Positions 24,901 to 35,225 of a stretch of DNA of 64,000 nucleotides are shown piece by piece; within the stretch, counting starts at the first letter, position 1, and each line of letters opens with the position of its first letter. This DNA is from Desmodus rotundus (taxonomy: Eukaryota; Chordata; Mammalia; Chiroptera; Phyllostomidae): positions 8,289,342-8,353,341 of the forward strand of contig NC_071399.1 in the NCBI RefSeq assembly GCF_022682495.2. The letters run 5' to 3'. A model generated the notes under the pieces. The model ran no database searches. It worked only from the letters and a program-made list of their open reading frames with translations, and had not been told where the DNA came from. The position numbers and the translations under genes are program-made.

Positions 24901-25869
24901 TGGAATGAGAGGAACCCAACGCTGAGCAACCTGAGCCCAGCGCTGATCCCGGGCACAGAAATCCAAGCTTGGGGACTGAGCCTGGCCCACGGAGCAGGAC
25001 ACTGGTGGAGACAAGAGCATGACTGGATGTTGTACAAGAGACGGTGGGAGGGGGCGAAGAGGGAAGCCCTGTGTGTATGGAAGGGCGAGGAAGCTGACGT
25101 GCTGGGGAGAAGGCCCTCATGCAAGGGCTAATCTTGGGATGAAGGGCAGAGGGAGCCCATGCTGCCCCTGCTGTGGGTGTGTGGGGGTCTGCCGGCAGCC
25201 CCCACGGGAAACCCGAGGTCTCCAGAAGGCTGAGGATGTGGGCTCTTTTCAAAACCCAATTTCTCAGTACTTTCTGCATTGATATCCTTTGGTCTGAGTG
25301 ACAGCCGGTTTTAATTGAAACCAGCTGTTTTCTTAAAGGCTGGGGAAAGCACACCTTCCCCTGCAATCTTACTCCAGAATGCTGGGTCTGGGAAGAATTG
25401 GCTTCACATGTAATTTCTAAGAGTGCCGTGGGGAACGCATCAGCACAAATATTAATTCTAAGCAGTTAATATGCTTGGTTTTGCTTTGATTCTGGTAAAG
25501 GGTTAATAAAGCACCTTTATTCGAGCTCTTGCTGACTCCTGGACTGGCCTTGGGGAGACCCCTGGGTCCAAGGTCACAACGTCCTGGACACTCTAGGACT
25601 TAGGTCAGGGCCCTGCTGGCTGAGAACTGAGTCTATGACCTCTGCTCTCCAATCTCAGCCCTGCTACCAACATTCTTCGGTGTCTGGGGAGAAGCATCCC
25701 ACCTCCCTGCACTTCATTCACTAGTTTCTAAATGTTCAAATGATAATAACATACTGCATAGCAAATTCATGCCTGTGGGTGTTCGCCTCTGGGTAGATTA
25801 TATCCGGTGAAGATTAGACTGGCGTCCCTGCTACTCGGGACATTCTGGGCCACTTTCCCCAAATGCTTA
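24901..25869. other. Intron 1 segment without recognised gene or repeat
   Basis: Purine-rich stretches create overlapping minus-strand frames up to 184 codons that are serine/proline rich and carry no domain. Confidence 0.6.
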
Positions 25870-26425
25870 ATCAGACTGCCCAGCAATAGATGAAGGGGTA
25901 GAGAAGATGCGATGTTCCCCACCCCCCGCCCCCACACACACAATGGAACATTACTTGGCCATAAAAAGAATGCTATTTGAGACAACATGGATGGACCTAG
26001 AGGGTACATGCTAAATGAAATAAGTCAGCAGAGAAAGACCATACGAGTTCACTTATATGAGAACTTTAACAAACAAACAAACAAAGAACAAACAAAACAA
26101 AACAGAAACAGACTCATAGATACAGGGAACAAACTGATGGTTGCCAGAGGGGAAGGGGGAGGTGGGTGGCAAAGGGGGAGGTGGGTGGTATAAGGGGAAG
26201 GGGAATAAGAGGTACAAACTTTTGTTAAAAAAAAATAAGCCACAGGGTGTAGTACACACAGCACAGGGAATACAGTCAATAATATCATAGGGGCTTTGCA
26301 CGGTGGTAGATCATTGGCAGACTTATTGTTGCAATCACTTCGTAAGGTATATAAATGCATAATCACTATGTTGTCCACCTGAAACTAATACAATACTGTG
26401 TTAGCTATACTTTAATAAAAAGAGG
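25870..26425 (+). mobile_element. L1MA-type LINE 3' end
   Basis: This is the end of ORF2 and the 3' UTR: 'cagcaatagatgaaggggtagag', 'ggaacattacttggccataaaaag', 'acaacatggatggacctagagg', 'cagactcatagatacagggaac', 'ttgccagaggggaaggg', 'atcactatgttgtccacctgaaac', ending in 'tttaataaaaag'. A local G-rich duplication occurs at 26150-26185. It is 5' truncated and moderately diverged. Confidence 0.9.
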
Positions 26426-26882
26426 AAGTGTTTGAGAATTACAAACAAACGCTGCCATTGACCTTGGCAAAACTCTGTTGTCACGCTGCTTGAAAGCACA
26501 CCCAGTGTTCTCTCTTACCCTTGATCTGGATTGAACAAACCACTGTTTCTCTTCCCTGGGTTCATGTTAAACTTTACTTCAGTCGAGTGTGGATTTAATT
26601 CACAAAGAGAGTAACCTCACAAGAAGACCCACAGTGAGATTCAGACAGGAAGCATCCCAGTAACAGTTACCCTGTGGTTGTATTTTAACTAAAGTGAAGT
26701 TGAACCACACAGGGCTCTTCAGAAAGAGCTTGCGCATGAAGTAAGATATGATGATGAACGCCAGGCTTGTGGCTGTTCACCCTCCTTCTTCGTAATGCTT
26801 TCGTGCAACTGTAGCTGGGAGCAGTTTCTCCTCTCCTCTCATCTTCCCCAGCGTGTTAGAAAACTACCCATTGGTCTCTGGG
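26426..26882. other. Intron 1 segment without recognised gene or repeat
   Basis: Unique sequence between the L1 3' end and the MaLR LTR. Confidence 0.6.
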
Positions 26883-27250
26883 TGTTAGTTTGCTAGTGTG
26901 GCCACAATGAAGGGCCACAGACAGGGGGCCAAGCAACAGAAAGTTCTGTCTCGCATTTCTGGAGGTTGGAAGCCCAAGATCAAAGCGTTGGCGGGTTCAG
27001 TTTCTGGTGAGAACTGTCCCTTTGGCTTGCAGATGGCCACCTTCTCATGGTGTCCTTGTGTGGCCATTTCTCTCCCCTTCTTTAAAGACATTGGTCATAC
27101 TGGAGTAGCACTCCATGCTGATGAGCCCTAATTTTGACTTAAAAAACCTCTTTTAAAAGCCATATCTTTAAATATAATTACTTTCTGAGGTCTTGGGGTT
27201 GGGACTTCCACACACGAATTTTGGAGGGACACATTTCTGCCCTTGTCATT
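26883..27250 (-). mobile_element. Solo LTR, ERVL-MaLR, reverse
   Basis: Reverse MaLR LTR: 'tgttagtttgctagtgtggcc', 'ctggaggttggaagcccaagatcaaag', 'gcttgcagatggccacc', 'ggttgggacttccacacacgaattttggagggacac'. Confidence 0.75.
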
Positions 27251-27722
27251 CATTTTAGAATCTTAGTAGGTATTTGATGTGTCTCCTGTCCTGGCCTTGA
27301 ATGTAGGCTCCCTGGGTGAAAGGCCCTGTTTTAAGATCCTCTGTGTCCCCAGGAATCATTTGTTTGATGGATCTTCCTGATTACCTGGAATTTTTGTTCG
27401 CCTGTGCCCTGATGCAAATGTATTTTGAAGGAGAAAATAAACTCCGCCACTGTGGCTTCACACCAACAACTGGGCCAGATGATCTCCAAGGTGATTTCTA
27501 GATGATTTCCTTACAACTCTAGCGATTGTTCATTTCCCATCACGATGCATGGGGCTTCCCACAAAATTCTCCTCCTTAGGAGTTTCAGACATGTGCTTAT
27601 TGCTTAGATGCAGGCCACCCAAGAGGTTGCCACCTCTTTCTCTAACTTTTTCTAATTCCCTCTGCATTGCTTATTTTCACGTCTGCATCTGGCAGCACCC
27701 GAGATCCTGGCCTGATTAGAAC
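27251..27722. other. Intron 1 segment, mostly unassigned
   Basis: Bases 27285-27350 ('gaatgtaggctccctgggtgaaaggccctgttt') resemble an L2 3' end in plus orientation, but the match is short. No gene is seen. Confidence 0.45.
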
Positions 27723-27845
27723 TGGGGACCAAGGAAACTAAGGCAGGAAAGTGATTTGTCCCAAGTCTTCCCACATCATTTGGACCCTGCGGTAACTCAG
27801 CCAAGGTCTTCTAGGCCCAAGGCCAGGGTTCTTTCCAATAACCTA
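27723..27845 (-). mobile_element. MIR SINE fragment, reverse
   Basis: Reverse MIR: 'aaggaaactaaggcaggaaagtg', 'tttgtcccaagtcttcccacatc', 'ggcccaaggccagggttctttccaataacc'. Confidence 0.7.
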
Positions 27846-27982
27846 TGTTTCCTCATTACACAAAGTGAACACCAGGGTTTTAGGGCTTATGGGCAACAAT
27901 TCACATAATGAAGTGAGATCATAGTCCCCCCTATGAATTCTGAGAGACCCTAAAACAGCCTCCCTTTCAGCACCAAAGGATG

Positions 27983-28025
27983 CACGTGTACATAAAAATG
28001 CCATAAAATTGCAGGGCAAAGTACC
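27983..28025 (+). repeat. Left arm of a 43-bp inverted repeat
   Basis: Its reverse complement matches 29083-29125 at 35 of 43 positions without gaps by my alignment. It begins CACGTGTACATAAAAATG. It may be a terminal inverted repeat of an unrecognised element. Confidence 0.6.
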
Positions 28026-29082
28026 AGAAGGTACCAAAAGGATCCAGCACGATTCTTTGTTAGTTCATAAAATGCTCAAGTGCTCAAACCATGTGTCTAA
28101 TTCCCAATGGTTATATTCTTCCTCACATTTAAAAAAGGAGACTTTTTCAATATAGGGTGGAAAAATAAGCACAGATATTGGGGAAAATAGTCTAAATGCA
28201 GCGTCGGGTCCGTGCCAGCACAGCAGAGGTGCTACCAGCTTCGCGGCCGGCACCTCCCAGCCTTCACTCCATCAGTAGGGGCAAGACAAATCATACCCAA
28301 TGTCATGTGCACATGAACGTGAGCCTTGCTAGACACATCCTGTGTTGATATTGCTTCTATAAACAGGGAAAAGATGACTTAAATATCAAGCCATCTTTCA
28401 AATCAGATTATACGTAAAAATATGCAGGCGTAACACATAGCTTCTGCGGGCTGAACTCATTCTGAGAGTTCAGGTGAGGTCTTTGTCCGACACGCCTGGG
28501 CGCTGTGCTGTCCCCGCACAGAAAGGACAAGTGAGAACAGCCATTCCAGAACAGAGGGCATGTCTCCCTGACAGAGTCTCGCTGCCAATGATTCCTTGTG
28601 CCCATCTCGGGAATGTGGCCCTGGCCAACAAAAGACCGTGTCACTGGCTTGGTCCCTCTGTGGCGATTGTAATGGTCCCTTTTGACTCCCCGGAGTCTGA
28701 CTTTCTGAAACGGATTTTGTTCGTTTTCCCCTGAGATGGGGAAACTGCACGTGGCAGCTGCTGAATCAGTCGGGTCTGCCAGTGAGGCTCTGAGAGACGA
28801 CTGGAGTGGGGCGGTCTGCGTGCGCGAGACTCCCCGGATGCGACTGAAGTTGGGCTGGGACATACAATCACATCTATGTGTGGCCCAGCAGCCAGCAAAC
28901 TGCTTCCCTGCAAGGGGGGAAGCGTGCCAAGGCAGGACCAGGGGTCCTTTGTTCATCCTCTGTATCCCGGAGATGCTGGTTGTTTGGCTGGTGGGGGAAT
29001 TTCTAACAATCAACAAACGCATTGTTTGCTGAGGCACAGACTGATTTCTTTCCTCTCCATGCCTTCATTTCTAGTTCTCCAA
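28026..29082. other. Interval between inverted-repeat arms, no recognised gene
   Basis: A 209-codon minus-strand frame (28408-29037) overlaps a 98-codon plus-strand frame. Neither shows a transposase motif or other domain. Confidence 0.5.
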
Positions 29083-29125
29083 AGTATCTTCCCCTTCAAT
29101 TTTATGACGTTTTTATGTACACATG
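29083..29125 (-). repeat. Right arm of a 43-bp inverted repeat
   Basis: This is the partner of 27983-28025. Arms face each other across about 1.06 kb. Clear target-site duplications were not found at the outer ends. Confidence 0.6.
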
Positions 29126-30100
29126 TATAGAGTAGGCATACCTAAAGTCAGAGACATCGATTGTCTTCCCAGACTCCTAGGGCGTTGCCATTCTGTGGAG
29201 TTCCATAACGGGATGCAAGAGTTTGCATCCCCTTCCTGTTAACATCACTGATGGATTTGTCCCTGTTCTCGAGGCCACGGCAAAGCTCAGCATAAGCAGC
29301 AAAATAACAGTGCATTCCTGACACCACCCCGGGACAGTTTGCTAAATTCTTCCTGAGAGTGCCTTGCTGGCCCTCACAAAGGTCACTGAAAAACCAGCTG
29401 GAAGCCAGGAATCCCACTGTGTGAGCAGAAAGTCCGTTCTGTGGCTCAGACAGAAGATCAAGTTCATGGACACACTTTGGCACTCTGGCAATCCCAGATG
29501 AAGGTCATCTTTGGGCAAAATCCAGCTTTCTCAAACCCAGGCATGGTCTGGGTTAGCGGGCATTTTTGTTCTGTTTTGTTTTTTTAAACCGATGCTAGAA
29601 GTTAAAAATGGGACTCTCAACCACACAGTCATTTCTTTCTTCGTGTTATGTTACCTGATCCAAACAGGCAAAAGAAGGGGCAAGGGCCAAGGCCAAGTAG
29701 TACTTCAAGGTTTGGCTGACGAATTTCCTCCAAGTAATCCAGGAACCCACGTGTAACTTGCATAGCCTAGCACATCGATAAACAAGCCAAAGTGCCTCCA
29801 GGATGACAGACGACTGCAGAGCAAGGGGACCGAAGGAATGTGGTGCAGACACAGAAAGACCCGTTGACTTGCTAAACTTGAACTTAGAAAACAATAGGGT
29901 GAGCTAGAATTTTGATTTGTAAAACAAATAACCCCCTTTAAAAGCTAAAAACTAATCATGTAGCTCTCTGTTCTCCACACTGAGACTCCAACACAACTTT
30001 TGGAGAACAATACAACCATGAAAAAAAATCTTGGCCGAGAACACAAACTTCCTGCCTGTCTCTGGTGTCCTGAAGGACTAGGGAAACCTGAACATTTAAA
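29126..30100. other. Proximal intron 1 next to exon 1, no recognised repeat
   Basis: Unique sequence with no SINE or LINE seen, which is unusual relative to the rest of the intron. Being first-intron, promoter-proximal DNA it is a plausible place for regulatory sites, but none can be named. Confidence 0.5.
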
Positions 30101-30183
30101 TTAGCCTCTGATACCAGGCGCTGATGGCTCCCTGTTGGACTCCGGCACCCTCCCCCCCACCCAGAAGACAGCGGGGTACTCAC

Positions 30184-30424
30184 CAGTCATGAGAGTGTAG
30201 TAATTGGGGTAAGAGAGACTGGGGAAGTCTGGGGTCAAGTAATCCACTTTGACTCCCCTGCTCACAATCTCTTTGAACCCAGGCAAGGACTCCAGGGCCT
30301 CGTCACTGATATAGTCGGAGCGAAAACCATCCAGCAGAAACACCAGGAGCTTCCGTCGGGCCGAGGCTGGCTGGACCAGCCCAAGGGCGAGGCCCAGAAG
30401 GAGGGCCCCAAGCTTCACAGCCAT
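30184..30424 (-). CDS. ENPP6: ENPP6 coding exon 1 (start codon, signal peptide, first catalytic residues)
   Basis: The exon encodes residues 1-80 plus the first base of codon 81 of ectonucleotide pyrophosphatase/phosphodiesterase 6. The known enzyme is a GPI-anchored, zinc-dependent choline-specific glycerophosphodiesterase that hydrolyses glycerophosphocholine, lysophosphatidylcholine and sphingosylphosphorylcholine; it is prominent in kidney and in new oligodendrocytes. Seen here: a hydrophobic signal peptide (about residues 1-22, ending PASA), then the alkaline-phosphatase-fold core strand [14 protein letters not shown] with zinc ligand Asp32. The nucleophile loop [13 protein letters not shown] follows, placing Ser71 as catalytic nucleophile. 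I chose the ATG at 30424 because it directly precedes the signal peptide and matches the family start. The frame runs into intron after Thr80, where ACT-G is followed by the donor GTGAGT. No frameshift or lost residue is visible. The assignment rests on recalled family sequence, not a search. Confidence 0.97.
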
Positions 30425-30650
30425 GCTGCCAAGAACCTGCCCGAGCCGGTTGGCACAGCTGTCCCCTTACAAAGACTGAGGATGGAGAATCTGTAGCTCT
30501 TCTCTCTTCTAGGGGCTGGATCTTGACTGCTGGCCTTCCTGAGCCAAGTTCACATTCAGAATTTAAAGATACAGCACCTCTTTTTAAAAAAACATCTCTG
30601 CTCACCCTTTGCTGGAAAATCAGGAGACCCACTCCTTCAGAGGACCTGGG
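30425..30650 (-). promoter_or_regulatory. ENPP6: Putative ENPP6 5' UTR and proximal promoter
   Basis: This is the sequence immediately upstream of the ENPP6 start codon. On the minus strand an A/T-rich TTTAAA-type element (plus 30581-30597) and a second TTTAAA (about 30563) could act as TATA-like boxes. A SOX-type core TACAAAG lies at 30468-30474 on the plus strand. There is no CpG island, which fits a tissue-restricted gene. The transcription start cannot be fixed from sequence alone. Confidence 0.35.
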
Positions 30651-33329
30651 TCCCCAGACAGCCCGGAATCAACACCAGGGGTGAAAGTGCAACCTTATTT
30701 ATTATCTTGGGTGAATGTTCCAGAAATACAGGCACCCACAGAGAGGGGGAACTTCAGAAGATGACAGGGGTCAACACTAACTTTGCAGTTGGGCTCACCC
30801 AAGGGAGGAGCCAAGGAAAAGGGCAATCTTTCAAATGCTGTTATCCCACGTCTTCGCTCAAATTAAACTCTGGCTGACTTTCACTGATGATTCCGGAACG
30901 CTAACCTCTCAGCTCAGGATATAAACGAGAGACAATAAAATCCAGTGGGCAGTCACAAACAAAGTGTTTGTCTCTCTCCCCGCCACTTAATTGTCACAGG
31001 CAGCTCTAAACAAGATTTATTGCTTTATTTTTCCAGTTGCTGGTGTCCAAAACCGTCTGTGGGAGGGGGTGGTTCTCAGCAGAGCTGTAGAGACAGAGAA
31101 AGTTCCAGGGAGAGACAACAGGGGTCGTTACAGGCAGCCTGTTCTCAGGCAGCATTGCCCCAGGCAGGCGATAAGATGGCTGGAGGATGAGTGTTTACAA
31201 AGGAAAAGCAGAGCTGGAAAGTTGTGGGGCTTCGGGCTTCGGGCTTTGGCACCAGATGGACCTGCGGGAGAGGGAGTAGGAGGCTGAGGGGGACGCCAGT
31301 GGAGTCAGCAAGGCACAGGTGGGTGAGGAGGCCGAGCACCGAGTCCCAATTCTCGAGGCTCCCTACAGCGGGTCTTTCATTTGGCAGAAATTAAAAAGGC
31401 TTATAAAATGCTCATGACCCCTCGCCAGCGCTGCACAAGTGCCATCTATGGTTAGCGTCAGAGCCTGTGGAGACCTGCACGTCTCGGGGCAAAGCTTCAC
31501 AGGGACCCACGGCAGTCGGAGGACGCCAGCCCCCGACCGCGGACAGTTCTAAAATGCCCCTCCCCCTGCCCCGTGCCTGTGCCTTCTCTTCTCCCGTTCT
31601 CTGTATCTAGAGTCCAGCCCTTGCAGAAGATCGCAGGTCACTTTCTAAATTGTGCTATAAAAAATACAGCCAAGTGACCATCCCATCTCAGTGGACTGAC
31701 CCGAGAATCAGACTTCATTGTCTAAGGCAAATACTGCTTTTTACAATTAAAAAATAGGAAAAAGAGCTTATTCTTCATGGTTGTTAGTTTGAAAACACAA
31801 TGTAATTCCTGTTTCTTTGAGTTGCAGGGTATTGCTGTTATTCTAAACAGAAAAAAATAAACAGGGTGGAAGAGGAAGAGAGAGAGGCGGGAGGGAGAAG
31901 AGGGGGAGGCTCTGAGGGCCGAGGGGCCGCCTGCCAGCACCACACATGCTGGAAAAGGGTTTCCTCCAGGAGAGAGTGCGGGGCCAAGGAGGCTGCAGAC
32001 AAATGTGCTCAGTCAGGTCCTGAGCAGTCGAAGTTTCTGGACTGCGAAGACACTAGGGCCACGTGATCTGCTCTGCGGGTGGCCCGGGGGCTCACTAGGG
32101 AGAGGCTAAGGACTCCAGGCTTGAAGATGAATATAAAAGGGGCATCGCTTTCCTCTGCGGCTAGCTGGGGGTACAACCGAAGATACAACTCCCTGACATC
32201 TTACCCAGGGGTGGAGGTGGGCAGCCCTTCACCACCTCACTCTCATCGGTGTGTCCACAGATGGCCAAGGTTCCCAGGGCCCCACAGATAATGCTGTGAC
32301 GTCATGGGCAGAGGCATTGCTGATGTGCCCTCTATTGGTTTATGATGATCCTTTATCACTTTAGAATAATGTTCAGACAGTTTCTCTAAAGTTTGGGGTC
32401 AAAATTACTGTAAATAAACATCTTCATCGTACACGCCAACATATGAAGAAAGAAAGAAACATATGAGATGGAATTTAAACCAAAGAAATCCCAGCATTGC
32501 CTAGTCAGACCCCTGGTCTTGTACACCGTGACCTAGAAAAGGCTGGAAATAAGAGCTGAACAGCAGCTATGAGGAAAGGCACTCGGTTGGAAAATGTGGT
32601 TGGTATTAGGTGTCCAAAGTCTGTGGTCCAAGTTTTCTGGTGTCCTCCACTGGGGATGGGTCTCAGCACCTACTATGTAAAGTGCTTCTTGCCACTTGTT
32701 TTTCAAGGGTTGGCAAGGCTACAAGGTCATTGCCCGTGGGGGTTTAACCTAGATAACTAAGAAAACGGAGAAATTTCCTTTAGACCTGGGAACCACCTTT
32801 GCCCTGGAAGCCACTCCAGGTCTTGCTAGGGACACGCATGAGTTCTCAGGAATGTGCTGCCCGGTCCGGCAGCACCCTGGGGCCTGGCCTCCGTGGACAG
32901 AGGGAAGGAAGGGTCCTAGGAGAGAGAAGACACGATTGCAGAGCCTGGAACTCTGGCATTATGCTACGTGTGATTCCGAGGAAGTTGCCTTTCCATGCTT
33001 CAGTTTTCACCTCTGAAAAGTGACAGATGCTTTAAGGTCCTTTCCAGCTATAGAATCGATAAGATTCAAAAGTTGTGACCCGAGTCAGCCCGCGTTGGCC
33101 AGCATCAACCCTCACTGGTCCTGTTGAGCCATCTCGGTTTTGTCAGCCATGTTGGCCCTGTCAGCCCCCACCAACACTTCCCTTTCCTAGAAAGCAGCAG
33201 TTTTAGCTCAGCTCCTCAGAGTTCTTGCCCCAACCCCTGACCAAGGCAAGTGTCCCATCGGCCCCCTCTCTGCTAAGGCATTGGAATTAGAGTTTTAATA
33301 CATTTTAAAGGACTGAAACCCTACAGAAT
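30651..33329. other. ENPP6 upstream flank without recognised gene or repeat
   Basis: Mostly unique sequence directly upstream of ENPP6. A purine-only tract lies at about 31868-31912. SOX/forkhead-like paired motifs occur at 30955-30972. No further exon is supported. Confidence 0.55.
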
Positions 33330-35225
33330 ATGTTCTAGATCCAGGAAAATATTCTTCTAAAATTAAGATGACGTAAAGACATTTTCAGAAAAATGAAAGC
33401 TGAGAGAATTGGTCACCAACATACTTGTACTACAAGACGTATTAAAGAATGTCCTTCAGGTTGAAGGGAAATTACTACAAAATAAAAATTAACATCAACA
33501 GGAAGAGGAAAAGTTATCAGAAATGGTAAGTGTGTACGTAAATATAAAAGACTATATTTTCTTCTCTTAATGTCTTTTAAAAATAATAGTTTATAGTAAA
33601 AATAGTAATACTATGATGGCATCTATAATTTATAACATATGAAGAATTAAAAGATAAAAAACTAACTTAAAATACAGGGGTAGGATGTTTAAATGGAATT
33701 AAATTCTTGTGACATTTTTCTTTCATTTACAAAATGGGAAGAATCAAGTGTAAAGAATAAAGTGTAAAGTAATCAAATATTAATTTTAAGTAGATTATCA
33801 TAAAGAAACACATGGTAATGCCACGAGCAACCACTAAAAAACATCAAAAGAGGCATAGCTAAAAAGTCAATAGAAAAGTAAGCTATATCAATATGATAAA
33901 GGCCATACCTGACAAGCCCACAGCTGCCACAATACTCGGCGGTGAAAAGGTAGCGTCTCTCCACTGAGACCAGGACGCGCACTCTCACCACGCCCGCACA
34001 CCACAGTGCTGGTTTCCTACCCAGAGTAAATAGGGGAAAAAGGCATCCAAATCGGAAAGGAAACGTTCGATTTCCTCTATTTGCAGATGACATGATCCTA
34101 TAGAGTTACAAAATCCTAAAGATTTGAAATGAGTTTTTGGAAAGCTTTTAGAATGAATAACAAGTGAATTCAGTAAAATTACACGAAAAAATTAACATAC
34201 AAAAACCAGTTGTATTTATATACACTAAAAATGAATTATCTGAAAAGGAAATAAATAAAACAATCTCATTTACAATACCATCAAAAATAATCAAATATTT
34301 AGGAATAATTTAGCTAAAGAGGTGAAAGATCTGTAGACTGAAAATTATAAGACACTGATAAAAGAAATTGAAGGAGACACAAATACGTGGAAAGATAGTC
34401 CAATGTCATAGATTAGAAGAATTAATATTGTTAAAAGGCCCATACTACCCAAAGCCATCTGTAGATTCAGTTCAGTCCTTATCAAAATTCCAGTGACATT
34501 TTCAAAGAAATAAAATAAATCCAACATTCATATGAACTGTAAAAGACCCTGCCAAAGCAATCCTGGGGGGAAAAAAAAAAAGAACAAAGCTGGAGGCATT
34601 ACACTTCCTGATTTCAAATGTTATTCCAAAGCTGTAGTAACCAAAACAATATGGTATTAGCACAAACCAAAATGTAGAACAGAGGACCTAAATTAGGAGC
34701 CCACACAAATTAAATCAACTAGTATTTAACAAGGGAGCCAAGAATACTCAAAGGGGAAAGGATAGTCTTTTTAATTAATGGTGTTGGGGAACCAGATAAC
34801 CACATGGAGAAGAATGAAATTGGACCCCTGTCTTACACCACTCACAACAATTAGCTTGGAATGGATTAAAGACTTAAATTTAAGACTCAAAAACATAAAA
34901 CTCCAGGAAAAAAACAAAGCTCCTTGACATTGGTCTTGGTGATGATTTTTTTTTTGGATAGGACACCAAAAGCACAAACAACAAAAATAAACAAGGGGAC
35001 TAAGTCAAACTAAAAAGCTTCTGCACAGCAAAAGTAACAGTCAACAAAATGAAAAGGCAGCCCGCAGCATGGGAGAGAATATTTGCAAATCGTCTATCTG
35101 ATGTGAGATTGATGTCCCAGATATAGGAGGAACTCAACAACTCAATAACAAAAAAATAATATCATTAAAAATATGGCAAAGGACTTGAACAGGCATTTTT
35201 TTCAGAGAAGATATACACATGGCCA
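33330..35225 (+). mobile_element. Old L1 LINE with internal deletion
   Basis: Bases 33340-33860 match L1M sequence around the ORF1/ORF2 junction ('cttcaggttgaagggaaattac', 'gagcaaccactaaaaaacatc'). From 33895 the sequence jumps to the ORF2 reverse transcriptase region ('tatttgcagatgacatgatcc', which encodes the FADD-type catalytic motif) and runs through 34200-35215 ('gccaaagcaatcctgggggg', 'agcacaaacaac', 'aggcatttttttcagagaagatatac'). It stops abruptly before the 3' UTR. Frames are broken throughout. Plus orientation. Confidence 0.85.

Larger units (their letters stand above)
1024..30183 (-). other. ENPP6: ENPP6 intron 1 (29,160 bp, phase 1)
   Basis: The intron is bounded by GTGAGT at 30183-30178 and by CAG at 1026-1024. 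The acceptor side has a short, weak pyrimidine run (TGTTCTATTC). A CTGAC branch-point candidate (plus-strand 1048-1052) puts its adenine about 25 bases from the acceptor. The intron contains no other recognisable exon; its content is old transposons and unique sequence listed separately. Confidence 0.93.

Noticed and set aside
24570..25124. 184-codon minus-strand frame rich in Ser, Pro and Leu
   Set aside because: It lies over an antisense L2 fragment and purine-rich sequence; several overlapping frames of similar quality exist, which points to composition.
28408..29037. 209-codon minus-strand frame between inverted-repeat arms, considered as a transposase
   Set aside because: No DDE/DDD spacing, zinc finger or other transposase motif is visible.
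30101..30183. Extension of the ENPP6 exon 1 frame for 27 codons past Thr80
   Set aside because: It reads through a perfect GTGAGT donor, and exon 2 restores the known protein; this is intron.
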